Translations under genes and position numbers: made by a program
The notes under the pieces: model-generated
Told to the model about the DNA's origin: nothing
Database searches by the model: none
The model's input: only the letters and a program-made list of their open reading frames with translations
DNA from: Natrialba taiwanensis DSM 12281
GTDB lineage: Archaea > Halobacteriota > Halobacteria > Halobacteriales > Natrialbaceae
Reading direction: 5' to 3'
Length of the DNA: 64,000 nucleotides
Assembly: GCF_000337595.1 (NCBI RefSeq)
Contig: NZ_AOIL01000012.1
Span: 78,532-142,531 of the forward strand
Part shown: positions 34,972 through 44,111 of the stretch, piece after piece
Numbering within the stretch: the first letter of the stretch is position 1
How the letters are laid out: each line of letters begins with the position of its first letter

Positions 34972-36138
34972 TTAGGGATGCAACAGCACCTTCGTCACGC
35001 CCTCCTCACGCTCGTCGAACCGTTCGTACATCTCGGGGGCATCCTTGAGTTCAACCTCGTGGGAGACGAGAAAGCCTGGTTCAGCCCGGCCGGAGACGAT
35101 CATGTCGCGGAGCCGTCGGTTGTAGCGCTTGACCGGGCACTGTCCGGTTCCGAACTGGAGGCCTTTTTCGAAGGCGATGCCGAGATCGATGTTGAGTAAT
35201 CCCTGTTCGTCGACCTGCTCGGGCGGGTCGGGTTCCTCCGAGATGTAGAGGCCGACGATGCCGATCTTGCCGGTCGCTTCGACCGCTTGAATCAGTTGGT
35301 TGATCACGAGCGAGGGATTCTCGCGTTCGTGATCGTAGGGGCGGTCGCCGTCGCGTTCGCTGTCGATCGCCTGGTAGCCGACGGCGTCGACGCCCTTGTC
35401 TACCGGGCCGCCGTGGGCGTCGACGATGGCCTCGGCTGCATCTACGTCCTCGAAGTTGATCGCCGTCGCGTCGCAGTGGTCCTCGGCCAATTCGAGGCGA
35501 CTCTCGACTCGATCGACGATGTAGATTTCCGAGGCTCCCTTGAGCTTCGCGCTGTAGGCAGCCATGAGGCCGACGGGACCAGCGCCGAAGACGGCGACCG
35601 ATTCGCCGGGCTGGAGGTCGGCGAGTTCGGTGCCGTGCCAGCCGGTGGGGAACACGTCGGCGAGCATGATGAAGTCCTCTTCGTGGCCCTCCTCGGGTAA
35701 GGAGAGGGCGTTGAAGTCGGCGTAGGGGACGCGGACTTTCTCGGCCTGCCCGCCCTGATAGGGACCCATCTTGACGTAGCCGTAAGCGCCGCCGGGCGTC
35801 TCTGCGACGGACTCGCAGTAGTTGTAGTTCCCTTCCTCGCAGTTTTCACAGAACCCGCAGGCGATATTGAACGGGAGGACGACTCGATCGCCGGGTTCGA
35901 GCGTGTCGACGCCCTCGCCGACCTCGGCGATTTCGCCCATGATTTCGTGGCCGAAGACCATCCCCTCGTCGGCACCGGCCCGTCCCTCGTACATGTGTAG
36001 GTCCGAGCCGCAAATCGCGCTCGTCGTCACGTCGAGTATCGCGTCGTTCGGGTGTTCGAGCGTCGGTTCGTCGATTTCATCGACCGATACGTCGTGAGAG
36101 TTGTGGTAGACAACGCCTCTGATGGACATCGATGACAC
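34972..36138 (-). CDS. Glutathione-independent formaldehyde dehydrogenase-like MDR enzyme
   Basis: 388 residues. Zinc ligands are seen in 'SAICGSDLHMYEG' and GHEIMGE, and the structural zinc loop is 'CGFCENCEEGNYNYC'. The Rossmann motif is 'VAVFGAGPVGLMAAYS'. The insertion 'YQAIDSERDGDRPYDHE' is characteristic of the FdhA-type subgroup. Two codons later a second ATG (36129) is possible. It sits between pstB and phoU on the same strand: 156 bp after pstB and 80 bp before phoU. No link to phosphate is known for this family. Confidence 0.88.
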   Translation of the reverse strand: MSSMSIRGVVYHNSHDVSVDEIDEPTLEHPNDAILDVTTSAICGSDLHMYEGRAGADEGMVFGHEIMGEIAEVGEGVDTLEPGDRVVLPFNIACGFCENCEEGNYNYCESVAETPGGAYGYVKMGPYQGGQAEKVRVPYADFNALSLPEEGHEEDFIMLADVFPTGWHGTELADLQPGESVAVFGAGPVGLMAAYSAKLKGASEIYIVDRVESRLELAEDHCDATAINFEDVDAAEAIVDAHGGPVDKGVDAVGYQAIDSERDGDRPYDHERENPSLVINQLIQAVEATGKIGIVGLYISEEPDPPEQVDEQGLLNIDLGIAFEKGLQFGTGQCPVKRYNRRLRDMIVSGRAEPGFLVSHEVELKDAPEMYERFDEREEGVTKVLLHP

Positions 36139-36294
36139 CTACCGGTCGCGACTTCGACCCTGTCCCTAAAGATTCGCGGTGCACGTGCAACTCGGTCCCG
36201 GTGTGGATGATCAGCACGGGAGACGCGAAATAGCGAGCACGGGACGACGGAGAACAGCGAATGAAACACGGCAAACGGAGACTGAACTCCCAAG

Positions 36295-37194
36295 CTACCC
36301 GAACTTGCCCGTGATGTAATCCTCGACCCGATCGCTCTCCGGATTCTCGAAGATTTTCGTCGTGTCGTCGAACTCGACGAGGTTCCCCCCGGTGAGGAAG
36401 ACGGCGGTCTTGTCGGAGATACGCGCCGCCTGCTGCATGTTGTGGGTGACGATAATCACCGTGTACTCCTCGGCCAGATCCTCGATCAGATCCTCGATCT
36501 TCGAGGTTGCGACGGGGTCGAGCGCCGACGCCGGCTCGTCCATCAGGATGACCTCCGGGTCGGGCGCGATCGCTCGCGCGATACACAGGCGCTGTTGTTG
36601 GCCGCCCGAGAGATCGAGGCCGCTCGAGTCGAGTTGGTCCTCGACCTCGTCGAGCAACGCGGCGCGTTCGAGGGCCGTGTGGACCTTCTCGTCTAAGTTG
36701 TCGTCTTGGCCCTGCACTCGAAGCCCGTAGGCGACGTTGTCGTAGATGCTCTTCGGGAACGGATTCGGCGACTGGAACACCATGCCGATCCGCCGGCGCA
36801 GCGCAACCGGGTCGACATCGTCGTCGTAGACGTTCTTCTCGCGGAAGAACAACTCCCCGTCGACGCGGGCGATATCGATGAGGTCGTTCATGCGGTTGAT
36901 CGAGCGCAGGAACGTCGATTTCCCGCAACCCGAGGGCCCGATAAGTGCCGTCACCTGCTGTTCCGGAATCTCCATCGAAATCCCGTTCAGCGCCTGGTCG
37001 TCGCCGTAGTACACATCCAGATCGCGCGACTCGATGATCGTTCGGTCGGTCACCGTCGCCGGGTCGTCTCGTGAACTCGTCTCGACGCCGATATCGGTTC
37101 CGCGGTCCGCGAGACTGTCGGTGCCCGGCGTGGGATTGGGTTGCTGGTCGTCAGTCTGTTCCGTTTCCGAGGACGTCATCTGTTTGTTAGTCAT
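36295..37194 (-). CDS. pstB: Phosphate ABC transporter ATP-binding protein
   Basis: 299 residues. After a 50-residue acidic N-terminal extension common in halophiles, the ABC domain shows Walker [10 protein letters not shown], '[14 protein letters not shown]' (a PstB signature), [14 protein letters not shown] and Walker B '[13 protein letters not shown]'. It energises phosphate import by PstC/PstA. Its ATG is 2 bp from the pstA stop. The gene ends in 'YITGKFG', the normal PstB terminus. Confidence 0.96.
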   Translation of the reverse strand: MTNKQMTSSETEQTDDQQPNPTPGTDSLADRGTDIGVETSSRDDPATVTDRTIIESRDLDVYYGDDQALNGISMEIPEQQVTALIGPSGCGKSTFLRSINRMNDLIDIARVDGELFFREKNVYDDDVDPVALRRRIGMVFQSPNPFPKSIYDNVAYGLRVQGQDDNLDEKVHTALERAALLDEVEDQLDSSGLDLSGGQQQRLCIARAIAPDPEVILMDEPASALDPVATSKIEDLIEDLAEEYTVIIVTHNMQQAARISDKTAVFLTGGNLVEFDDTTKIFENPESDRVEDYITGKFG

Positions 37195-37196
37195 TG

Positions 37197-38087
37197 TCAG
37201 GTTCGCTGTTGATATCGATTCCGGATGATGATCGCGACCGAGTTGATCGTTAGCAGGATCACGAGCAGCGTCACGACGCCAGCCGCAACGACGCCGTACT
37301 GGAACTCCGTCTGTGGGTACGACGCCCAGTTGTAGATTTGTAAGGGCATGGCGCTAACCTTGCTGAGAAGGCTGTTTGGAACCCCGAAGACGGTCGTCGG
37401 TGCCGCGATCATGATCAGCGGTGCCGTCTCGCCGATTGCGCGACCGAGTGCGAGGATCGTCCCAGTCATGATCCCGGGCATTGCCCGTGGAAGAACGACG
37501 TTCCGGATCGTCTGCCACTTCGTCGCGCCCATCCCGTAGGATGCCTGTCGCTGCGAGTCGGGAACCGATCGTATCGCTTCCTGTGCCGAGATGATCACGA
37601 TCGGCAGGATGAGCAAGGCGACGGTAAACGCCGCGGCCAGCACCGACCCGTAGCCGATGTTAAACAGTCCCACGAACAGTCCCAGTCCCAGCAGGCCGTA
37701 GACGACTGAGGGGACACCTGCAAGGTTGGCGATGTTGAGCTGGATGAACCGCGTGAGGTAGCCGTCACTGGCGTACTCTTCGAGGTAGATCGCAGCCCCG
37801 ACACCGAGCGGGAAGGTGACGAGCGCGATCATGATCATAATCGCGATGGAGCCGACGATCGCGGGCAGGAATCCGGCATTGTTCGGGTTCGGATGGGGCG
37901 GGTTCGTGAGGAAACTCCAGTCGAGCCAGCCGACCGCGTCGACGGCGACGTTCAGGAGCAACGCCGCGAGCGAGACGATGCCGATGAGCGTCGCCGCCAG
38001 TGCGAGCAGCCGAAACGCCACGTCTTTCGTGCGGCTGATCTGGCCGAACCCGGAGTCGACCGATGCCTCCTGCGTATCGGCAGCCAT
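37197..38087 (-). CDS. pstA: Phosphate ABC transporter permease PstA
   Basis: 296 residues with about six membrane helices. The PstA hallmarks '[18 protein letters not shown]' and the EAA loop '[19 protein letters not shown]' are present. It forms the phosphate channel with PstC. The start codon overlaps the pstC stop by one base, showing a tight operon. The N-terminal 20 residues are polar and cytoplasmic. Confidence 0.95.
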   Translation of the reverse strand: MAADTQEASVDSGFGQISRTKDVAFRLLALAATLIGIVSLAALLLNVAVDAVGWLDWSFLTNPPHPNPNNAGFLPAIVGSIAIMIMIALVTFPLGVGAAIYLEEYASDGYLTRFIQLNIANLAGVPSVVYGLLGLGLFVGLFNIGYGSVLAAAFTVALLILPIVIISAQEAIRSVPDSQRQASYGMGATKWQTIRNVVLPRAMPGIMTGTILALGRAIGETAPLIMIAAPTTVFGVPNSLLSKVSAMPLQIYNWASYPQTEFQYGVVAAGVVTLLVILLTINSVAIIIRNRYQQRT

Positions 38088-39010
38088 TAGCGATACACCT
38101 CCCGATAGCGCGAGGCGACGAGTTCACTGACAAGGTTCATGACGAAGGTGATGACGAACAGAGTGAGCCCGACTGCAAAGAGGCTCTTGTAGGCGGCTCC
38201 CTGACCGACGATGTCGCCGGTGCCGATCTGGACCATGGCAGAGGTCATGGGTTGGATCGAATCCAGGAACATCCCCGCCGGATCGGTCAGATCGACCATC
38301 CGCGGTGTCTGCCCCGCTGCAATCGCGACGATCATCGTTTCGCCGATCGCCCGCGAGAGGGCGAGGATGAACGAGGAGATGATTCCCGAAAGTGCTGCCG
38401 GCACGACGACGGAAGTCGAGACGGTAAACTTCGTCGCCCCGAGTCCGTAACTGGCCTGTCGAAGCGAGTCCGGGACTGCGCTCATCGCGTCCTCGCTGAT
38501 CGAGGACACCATCGGGATGATCATGATCCCGACCATGATCGACGCCGAGAGTGCATTGAACGTCGAGAGCGGCAAGATCGTGTCTAGCGCCGGCGTCACG
38601 TAGACAAGCGCGAAGTAGCCGTAGACGACCGTCGGTACGCCAGCCAGCACCTCGAGCGCCGGCTTGAGGTAGGCTCGTCGGCGCTCGGAGGCGTACTCGC
38701 TGAGGTAAATCGCGGTCAGCAACCCGATCGGCAGCGCGACCAGCGCCGAGCCGAGGGTGATGATCAGCGTGCCCGAAATCAGCGGTAGCACGCCGAACGC
38801 GACCGGGTCGTTCGTCGGACTCCAGCGCGTTCCCGTAAGGAACTCGATCGGCGAGACGGTCGCGAAGAAATCGACTGCGTCGATGAGAAGCGTCGCGACG
38901 ATGGCGACGGTGGTCAGGATCGATAGGAGCGCACACAGCATGAAGAGATAGCGAAATGCCGTGCCGCGGGCGGTGCGGATGCCGTCGTGAGAGAAGTCCG
39001 GCTGGCTCAT
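38087..39010 (-). CDS. pstC: Phosphate ABC transporter permease PstC
   Basis: 307 residues, six predicted membrane helices. '[19 protein letters not shown]' and '[19 protein letters not shown]' are the PstC counterparts of the PstA motifs. Its start overlaps the pstS stop by 4 nt. It follows pstS, as in most phosphate-specific transport operons. Confidence 0.95.
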   Translation of the reverse strand: MSQPDFSHDGIRTARGTAFRYLFMLCALLSILTTVAIVATLLIDAVDFFATVSPIEFLTGTRWSPTNDPVAFGVLPLISGTLIITLGSALVALPIGLLTAIYLSEYASERRRAYLKPALEVLAGVPTVVYGYFALVYVTPALDTILPLSTFNALSASIMVGIMIIPMVSSISEDAMSAVPDSLRQASYGLGATKFTVSTSVVVPAALSGIISSFILALSRAIGETMIVAIAAGQTPRMVDLTDPAGMFLDSIQPMTSAMVQIGTGDIVGQGAAYKSLFAVGLTLFVITFVMNLVSELVASRYREVYR

Positions 39011-39981
39011 TCGGTCACCTCGGCGATCGCCTCGTCGAGTTTCGCTACGTTTTCATCGCGTTGGTCCTCGGTGATCGGGACGTAACCGACCTCGGAAACC
39101 AGATCCGTCGCAGCTCGTTCCATATAGAAGCGAGCGAAGTCGCGGACGGCCGAATCCGCGAGCGATTCCTTCGCGACGTAGATGAACAGCGGCCGCGAGA
39201 GCGGGGTATACTCACCGGACATCGCCGTCTCGATCGAGGGCTCCACACAGGTGCCGTCGTCGTCGATCGAGAGCGCCTTGATCGAGTTCGGATTCTCGCT
39301 GTAGTACGAGAAGCCGAAGTAGCCGATCGCGTACTCCGATCCCTGCACGCCCTGTACGATCGTTCGGTCGCGCTCGGTCGCGTGGTAGTCACTTCGGTGG
39401 TTTTCCTCCTCGCCGATGACCGCCTCGTTGAAGTAATCGAACGTGCCGGAGGTCGTCGCAGCGCCGTACAGTTCGAACTCCTCGTCGGGCCAGTCCTCGT
39501 TGATATCGCTCCAGCGCTCGGCTCCACCGGCGCGCCAGATATCGTGGAGTTCGTCGACGGTAAGGCAATCGACCCAGTCGGCCTCGGGATTGACGACGAC
39601 CGTCAACGCGTCCGTCGCGACCTGGAACTCGATCGGCGTAATATCGTTCTCTCCACACTGTTCGGTTTCGGCGTCGGCGATCGGCCGACTCGCGTTGTTA
39701 ATGTCGGTCCGTCCCGCACAGAAGAAGTTCCCGAACCCGCCGCCGGTCCCGGTTTTACTGAGCGAGAGGTTAACGGTCGGGTTTTCCTCGGAGAATGCGG
39801 AGCCGATCGCCTCGGTCACGGGAAACACGGTACTGCTTCCCGCGATATTCACTTGATCGCCCTCTTCGGCGAAGACACCGGCACAACCGGCCATTCCGCC
39901 GGAGAGAGCAACACTTGCCGCGGCGAGAAAATCACGCCGACCGAGTCCGGTCGGCAAGGACGCCGTGGTATCTCTCGACAT
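39007..39981 (-). CDS. pstS: Phosphate-binding lipoprotein PstS
   Basis: 324 residues. Tat signal with Arg15-16 (GRRDFLAAA) and lipobox with Cys33 (GMAGC). The PstS phosphate-binding motifs are clear: '[20 protein letters not shown]', '[20 protein letters not shown]' and '[13 protein letters not shown]'. It captures phosphate outside the cell for PstCAB. An ATG at 40005 in frame is an alternative start, but 39981 gives the usual short Tat N-region. First gene of the operon, divergent from the AbrB-PhoU regulator. Confidence 0.95.
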   Translation of the reverse strand: MSRDTTASLPTGLGRRDFLAAASVALSGGMAGCAGVFAEEGDQVNIAGSSTVFPVTEAIGSAFSEENPTVNLSLSKTGTGGGFGNFFCAGRTDINNASRPIADAETEQCGENDITPIEFQVATDALTVVVNPEADWVDCLTVDELHDIWRAGGAERWSDINEDWPDEEFELYGAATTSGTFDYFNEAVIGEEENHRSDYHATERDRTIVQGVQGSEYAIGYFGFSYYSENPNSIKALSIDDDGTCVEPSIETAMSGEYTPLSRPLFIYVAKESLADSAVRDFARFYMERAATDLVSEVGYVPITEDQRDENVAKLDEAIAEVTE

Positions 39982-40374
39982 CACTGAAGAATCGCCAGCA
40001 CCCAAATAAGTACTCTACTATGATGGCTATATATCTATATATAATATCCATCCTGAGTTTCCGCAATGAGCTAGATAGCCAGTCTGGTCGTCACCCCCGC
40101 CATGCGCCGGGATGACGAACGATTACGAACCTGTTACGAATCAGTAGTCTTAACATAGCTTTGGATATCTATACTGCATTGCTGTCGTCTCACATACAGA
40201 CGGAACTGTTCCGGAGTGATCCACAGTTATATGTATCTAGTTACCCCATTCGTTCTGATGGCCATAGTGATCGGTGAATGGCCAATTTCTGGGCCCAATA
40301 CATCCATTTTATAGCTGGCAGTGATCTCTATAGATAGCAGGGTATTTATATTCGAACGCTCAAACACCTCCGGT
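39982..40374. other. AT-rich divergent control region between pstS and the AbrB-PhoU regulator
   Basis: 393 bp without genes and far richer in A/T than its surroundings. Minus-strand promoter elements for pstS lie near 40000-40015 (CTTATTT). A TATA 'gtatttat' at 40342-40349 precedes the regulator ATG by about 29 bp. An alternating AT palindrome lies at 40022-40052. The layout fits phosphate-dependent control of both directions. Confidence 0.6.
40022..40052 (+). promoter_or_regulatory. Palindromic AT-rich element upstream of pstS, candidate phosphate box
   Basis: GATGG (40022-40026) and CCATC (40048-40052) are inverted and enclose an alternating TA-rich core ('ctatatatctatatataat'). It lies about 40-70 bp upstream of the pstS start. 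The position suits a regulator binding site for phosphate starvation control; assignment as such is inference. Confidence 0.45.
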
Positions 40375-41370
40375 ATGGAAACGCGGAAGGTTCAGGTGAC
40401 CGGCGGATCGACGTACACCGTCTCACTGCCCAAGACATGGGCGACCGAAAACGATGTCGAGGCCGGAACGACAGTCGAGTTCTATCCAGAGGATGACGCG
40501 CTCTTGCTCACGCCGGCAAGCGATATCGAGCGCCAGGAAGGAACGCTCGACGTCTCTGATCTCGAAGGCGAACGCCTGACCAGGGCCGTGATGACCATGT
40601 ACGTCAGCGGGTTCGACCTCATCCGGCTCGAGGCGACCCGGATCACGACCGACCAGCGCCGGGCGATTCGGAACGCCACGCAGAGCCTCGTCGGTGTCGA
40701 AGTCCTAGAGGAGACCAACGACAGCGTCGTCATCCAGGATCTGCTCGACTCCGCCGAACTCTCGATCGTCAACGCCGTCTCGCGCATGCGCCTGATCGCG
40801 AGTTCGATGCTCGCGGATGCGATCACTGCCCTCGTCGAGAACGACGACGACATCGCACTCGACGTGATCCAGCGCGACGACGACGTCGATCGCCTCTGGC
40901 TCGTCGTCTCTCGTATCTTCCGGGCGACGCTGCGCTCCCCGCGCGCCGCGGAAGAACTCGGCGTGCCCCGCGAGGACTGTTTTGACTACCACTCGAGCGC
41001 GCGCCAACTCGAGCGCATCGCCGACCACGCCACCAAGATCAGCAATCTCGCGCTCAAACTCCAAGAGATTCCGGAATCGGTCGCCGAGGCGGTCGTTGCG
41101 CTTCACGAAGACGCTGCCGACGTCCTGGAGAAGTCGATGGACGCGCTGGTCGCCGACGATTCCGAGGAAGCGAATCGACTGGGACACGCCGCCCGCCAGG
41201 CCGTCGTCGAAATCGACGAACACACCCGAACGATCGACGACATGCTCCGTGAACTCGATCCCGTCCAGGCCCAGTCGCTCGGGCTGATCGTCGACTCGCT
41301 TTCGCGAAGCGCAGACTACGGTGGGAACATCGCTGAGACGGCGTTGCAGAAGGCGGCTCCGCGGCCCTAA
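40375..41370 (+). CDS. SpoVT/AbrB-PhoU phosphate uptake regulator
   Basis: 331 residues. The N-terminal 45 residues are a SpoVT/AbrB swapped-hairpin DNA-binding domain ('METRKVQVTGGSTYTVSLPK'). Two PhoU-like helical repeats follow ('MRLIASSMLADAITALVEND', 'RQLERIADHATKISNLALKL'). Such fused regulators are known in haloarchaea beside pst operons and probably sense phosphate state and bind DNA. The ATG at 40375 lies about 29 bp after a clear TATA element, indicating a leaderless message. An upstream in-frame start is not supported. Confidence 0.93.
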   Translation: METRKVQVTGGSTYTVSLPKTWATENDVEAGTTVEFYPEDDALLLTPASDIERQEGTLDVSDLEGERLTRAVMTMYVSGFDLIRLEATRITTDQRRAIRNATQSLVGVEVLEETNDSVVIQDLLDSAELSIVNAVSRMRLIASSMLADAITALVENDDDIALDVIQRDDDVDRLWLVVSRIFRATLRSPRAAEELGVPREDCFDYHSSARQLERIADHATKISNLALKLQEIPESVAEAVVALHEDAADVLEKSMDALVADDSEEANRLGHAARQAVVEIDEHTRTIDDMLRELDPVQAQSLGLIVDSLSRSADYGGNIAETALQKAAPRP

Positions 41371-41481
41371 TCGTAATCGTAACTCTAACCGGCACTCCGA
41401 GCGCCAGCGTTCGTTCTCCGCACTGTTCCGCCGCGGCCGGTTTGACTCGAATTCAATTGAAATCCGGTGTGCAATCCACGA

Positions 41482-41808
41482 TCACGACCAGCGGTCGGAG
41501 ACGCGACGGGCCAGCGGTCCCGTCTCGGCGTCAATCTGTCGGTGAAACAGGTACTGGGCGAACGCCGGGAGTGCCCCGAAGATACCGATGAGTCCGAGTA
41601 CCGTCATCTGGGAGACGGCATTCGTGGCGATTGCAACCAGTCCGCCCACGCCGAGTAGCACCAAGAGGAGGACGGAACCGAGATATATGCGCGACCGGAC
41701 AGGGGCCGCCGCCTTCTCGTCCGCATCGTATAGGAAGAACTCGTAGAGACAGAGGACCCCCGCGAGCACGACGATGAACGAGAGGACGGCGGCGAACGGA
41801 GCGAGCAT
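41482..41808 (-). CDS. Small membrane protein (108 aa)
   Basis: 108 residues with three hydrophobic helices ('FAAVLSFIVVLAGVLCLYEF', 'LGSVLLLVLLGVGGLVAIA', 'VLGLIGIFGALPAFAQYLF'). The ATG has a TATA 'ATTTTATAG' about 28 bp upstream. No family is recognised. It is transcribed on its own and converges on the AbrB-PhoU gene. Confidence 0.7.
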   Translation of the reverse strand: MLAPFAAVLSFIVVLAGVLCLYEFFLYDADEKAAAPVRSRIYLGSVLLLVLLGVGGLVAIATNAVSQMTVLGLIGIFGALPAFAQYLFHRQIDAETGPLARRVSDRWS

Positions 41809-42112
41809 ACGTACTAGTTAGCGAGGCACTACTATAAAATAACCGACCTCACCGATCCCTGCGGTAGTGACTGGTGCGGGTGTCGGCGTGAGAGGCAACC
41901 TGAAAACAAATCGTCGGCGTAGCGAGAGCGGACGGATACGACGAGTCACCGCGTATTGGTCCTGCTGTCCCGTCTGCAACCGGTCGCAGTTCTCAGTAGT
42001 TGATTCGTTCGTGGCTGCCAACAGGGATCCGACAGGGCCACAGAATAGGCGTCTGATTCGGCCACTGCTGGAGCTACAGAACCAGCATCGGAGAGAATCG
42101 AATCGGCGCCGA
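41809..42112. other. Intergenic region between the small membrane protein and S8e genes
   Basis: The left end carries the TATA element of the small membrane protein gene (41831-41840). In the remainder I see no gene, terminator hairpin or repeat that I can support. Confidence 0.5.
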
Positions 42113-42487
42113 TCAGTTATCGAGCAGCACGGCGTTGACCTGGCCGGTCTGGCCGGGCCGGGACGTAACGCGGGCCTCACCCTCGGAGGTCGCGATAACG
42201 GCACCCTTCGTGATGATGTTTCGGCGGACGTAGTTCGGGTTCGCGTCGTTCTCGACGACGTCCTCGATATCCGCGGCGACCGTCTCGTCGCCGGTGTTGA
42301 CGCTTGCAACGTCCGTCGCGAGCGCACGCGTCTTCGTGTCGTTACCGCGGACATCGACGGTCCGGAAGCGCGGTTCGCCGACCTGCGTCTCCGTCGGCAG
42401 TCGGCCGAGTTCATCCTTTCGGCGCTTGCGAACGTTCTTCAGTCGACCGCCGGTTCGCTTTCGCGTAGAGCGTCCCTGATCTTGCAT
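42113..42487 (-). CDS. rps8e: 30S ribosomal protein S8e
   Basis: 124 residues, normal archaeal S8e length. The N-terminus is the typical basic segment ('MQDQGRSTRKRTGGRLKNVR') that binds 16S rRNA, followed by 'RRNIITKGAVIATSEGEARV' and 'RPGQTGQVNAVLL'. It is the only clearly basic-headed protein here, as expected of a ribosomal subunit. The ATG at 42487 is preferred to 42508 because S8e begins with this motif and a TATA-like AAGTATTTG lies just upstream. Confidence 0.97.
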   Translation of the reverse strand: MQDQGRSTRKRTGGRLKNVRKRRKDELGRLPTETQVGEPRFRTVDVRGNDTKTRALATDVASVNTGDETVAADIEDVVENDANPNYVRRNIITKGAVIATSEGEARVTSRPGQTGQVNAVLLDN

Positions 42488-42553
42488 ACGCGGGAACAAT
42501 CCCGGCAAATACTTGAATGCACGCTTTCGTACCGGCGAGACTGGTACTGAGTC

Positions 42554-43948
42554 TCAGTCGTCGGCGACCAGACAGTAAGCGTGCCCCGGTTCCTCGAGCG
42601 TCGTCGTCTCCTCGTCATCGTCGTAGTAATTCGAAATCACGCCGCGCTCGGCGTAGTAGATCCGCCCGTCGACGGGGACTGGAGCGCTGGTGACCCGCCC
42701 ACGGTTTTCGACGCGCCAGCGACGGTCTCCAGTTTCCTTGTCCAGAGCGTACAGGTACGAATCGTACGAGCCGGCGAGTACCGTCTCGGCCGTGACCGTC
42801 AGCGCTCCGATGACGCGCCCGTTGACGTTCGTCGACCACAGTTCCTCGCCAGATTTGGCATCGAGCGCGTAGACGTAGTTGTCATCGCTTCCCATGTAGA
42901 CGATATCTTCTTCGACATCGACCGCCGGATTCGACATCACCGACGCTCCCGTCTCGAACACCCACTCCTCCTCACCGTCCGCCAGATCGAGACAGTAGAA
43001 GTTGTTGTCCCAACTCCCAACGTAGCCGTAGCCGTCGTGGGCCGCGACGGTCCCCTTGATCTGGGCACCCTTCCGAAACGCACCGTCCGCGCTTTCTTCG
43101 CCGTCCGCGTCGGCCTGATACTGCCAGCTGAACTCGAGTTCAGGGAACTCCCAACAGTAAACGGCACCGTCGTTCGAGCCGGCGAGTATCCGCCCGGCGT
43201 CGAGGTCGATCGTCGGCGACGGGTGGGCCTGGCCCCAGATTCGGTCGTCGCTCCATGTGGGCTCGCCGGTGTTGGGATCGATCGCCCAGAGCGCGCCGCT
43301 CGAGGGCGGGGCGAACTCGGAGATGACGTAGAGCGTGCCGTCGTGGTAGGCCGGGCTCGAGCCGATCGCGAGCGCGCCGTCGAGTTCAGCGGAGCGGGTG
43401 CGCCAGACGATGTCGCCGCTTTCGGTGTCGAGCGCGTAGAGGTCGCCGTCGTAGCCGCCGATGTAGGCGGTATCACCGACGATGGCGGGGGAACCGTGGA
43501 AGCCGAGTTCGGTCGCGCCGGTTTGAGTCGTCCAGCGTAGTTCGCCTGCGGGTGTGTAAGCGTGAACGCGGCCGGTGTCGCCGGCGAACAGGATTGTATC
43601 GCCGTCGGGCGTCGGGAGGGGGCTAGATTTGGCTGCGGTGTGGCCGACGTAGTTGATCGGGAAGGTCCAGTCGACGTGTACGGCATCGGGGACGACCTCG
43701 TCGGGGTAGTAGCCGAGCCGACGCAGGTCGTTCTGGAACAGGGAGACGTCTTCGGAGCCGTTGACGAGGCCGCCGAGCGTGTTCGGCAGGTCGACGCAGC
43801 CGGCGAGGCCCGTCGCCGCGGCGGTTGCAGTCGCGGTCGCGCCGAGAAAACGGCGTCGCGATGCGTTCGCCTCGCCGTCGGCAGGGGAGGTTCGAGAGCG
43901 AGGGAGGGTTCGGGATCGACGAGATCGAGATCGGTGTGGCGGTTCCAT
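42554..43948 (-). CDS. PQQ-like beta-propeller lipoprotein
   Basis: 464 residues. The N-terminal region has a long basic stretch followed by 'ASRRRFLGATATATAA' and 'TGLAGC', a Tat lipoprotein signal. The rest is an eight-bladed propeller with repeated 'VYALDAKSGEELWSTN'/'YLYALDKETGDRRWRVE' blades, as in PQQ-binding-like and BamB-like proteins. It is likely a surface-anchored scaffold or sensor; a PQQ cofactor is not implied. The ATG at 43948 is used, although an ATG beyond the Arg-rich N-terminus could be real, since signal peptides usually begin closer to the twin arginine. Confidence 0.85.
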   Translation of the reverse strand: MEPPHRSRSRRSRTLPRSRTSPADGEANASRRRFLGATATATAAATGLAGCVDLPNTLGGLVNGSEDVSLFQNDLRRLGYYPDEVVPDAVHVDWTFPINYVGHTAAKSSPLPTPDGDTILFAGDTGRVHAYTPAGELRWTTQTGATELGFHGSPAIVGDTAYIGGYDGDLYALDTESGDIVWRTRSAELDGALAIGSSPAYHDGTLYVISEFAPPSSGALWAIDPNTGEPTWSDDRIWGQAHPSPTIDLDAGRILAGSNDGAVYCWEFPELEFSWQYQADADGEESADGAFRKGAQIKGTVAAHDGYGYVGSWDNNFYCLDLADGEEEWVFETGASVMSNPAVDVEEDIVYMGSDDNYVYALDAKSGEELWSTNVNGRVIGALTVTAETVLAGSYDSYLYALDKETGDRRWRVENRGRVTSAPVPVDGRIYYAERGVISNYYDDDEETTTLEEPGHAYCLVADD

Positions 43949-44111
43949 AGCGGGCTCTAGCAACAGCCACGGTTGAGACCGGCTAAATACCGGCGATTTA
44001 TTGTGCGAGTCGCCTGATGAGTGGTGCCGGGGAGAAAGCGGAGGCGAAGATACCACGACGAGTATGTGGTGTTCGCTTTACGGGAACGAAGAGCACGCGG
44101 TCTGTATTCAC

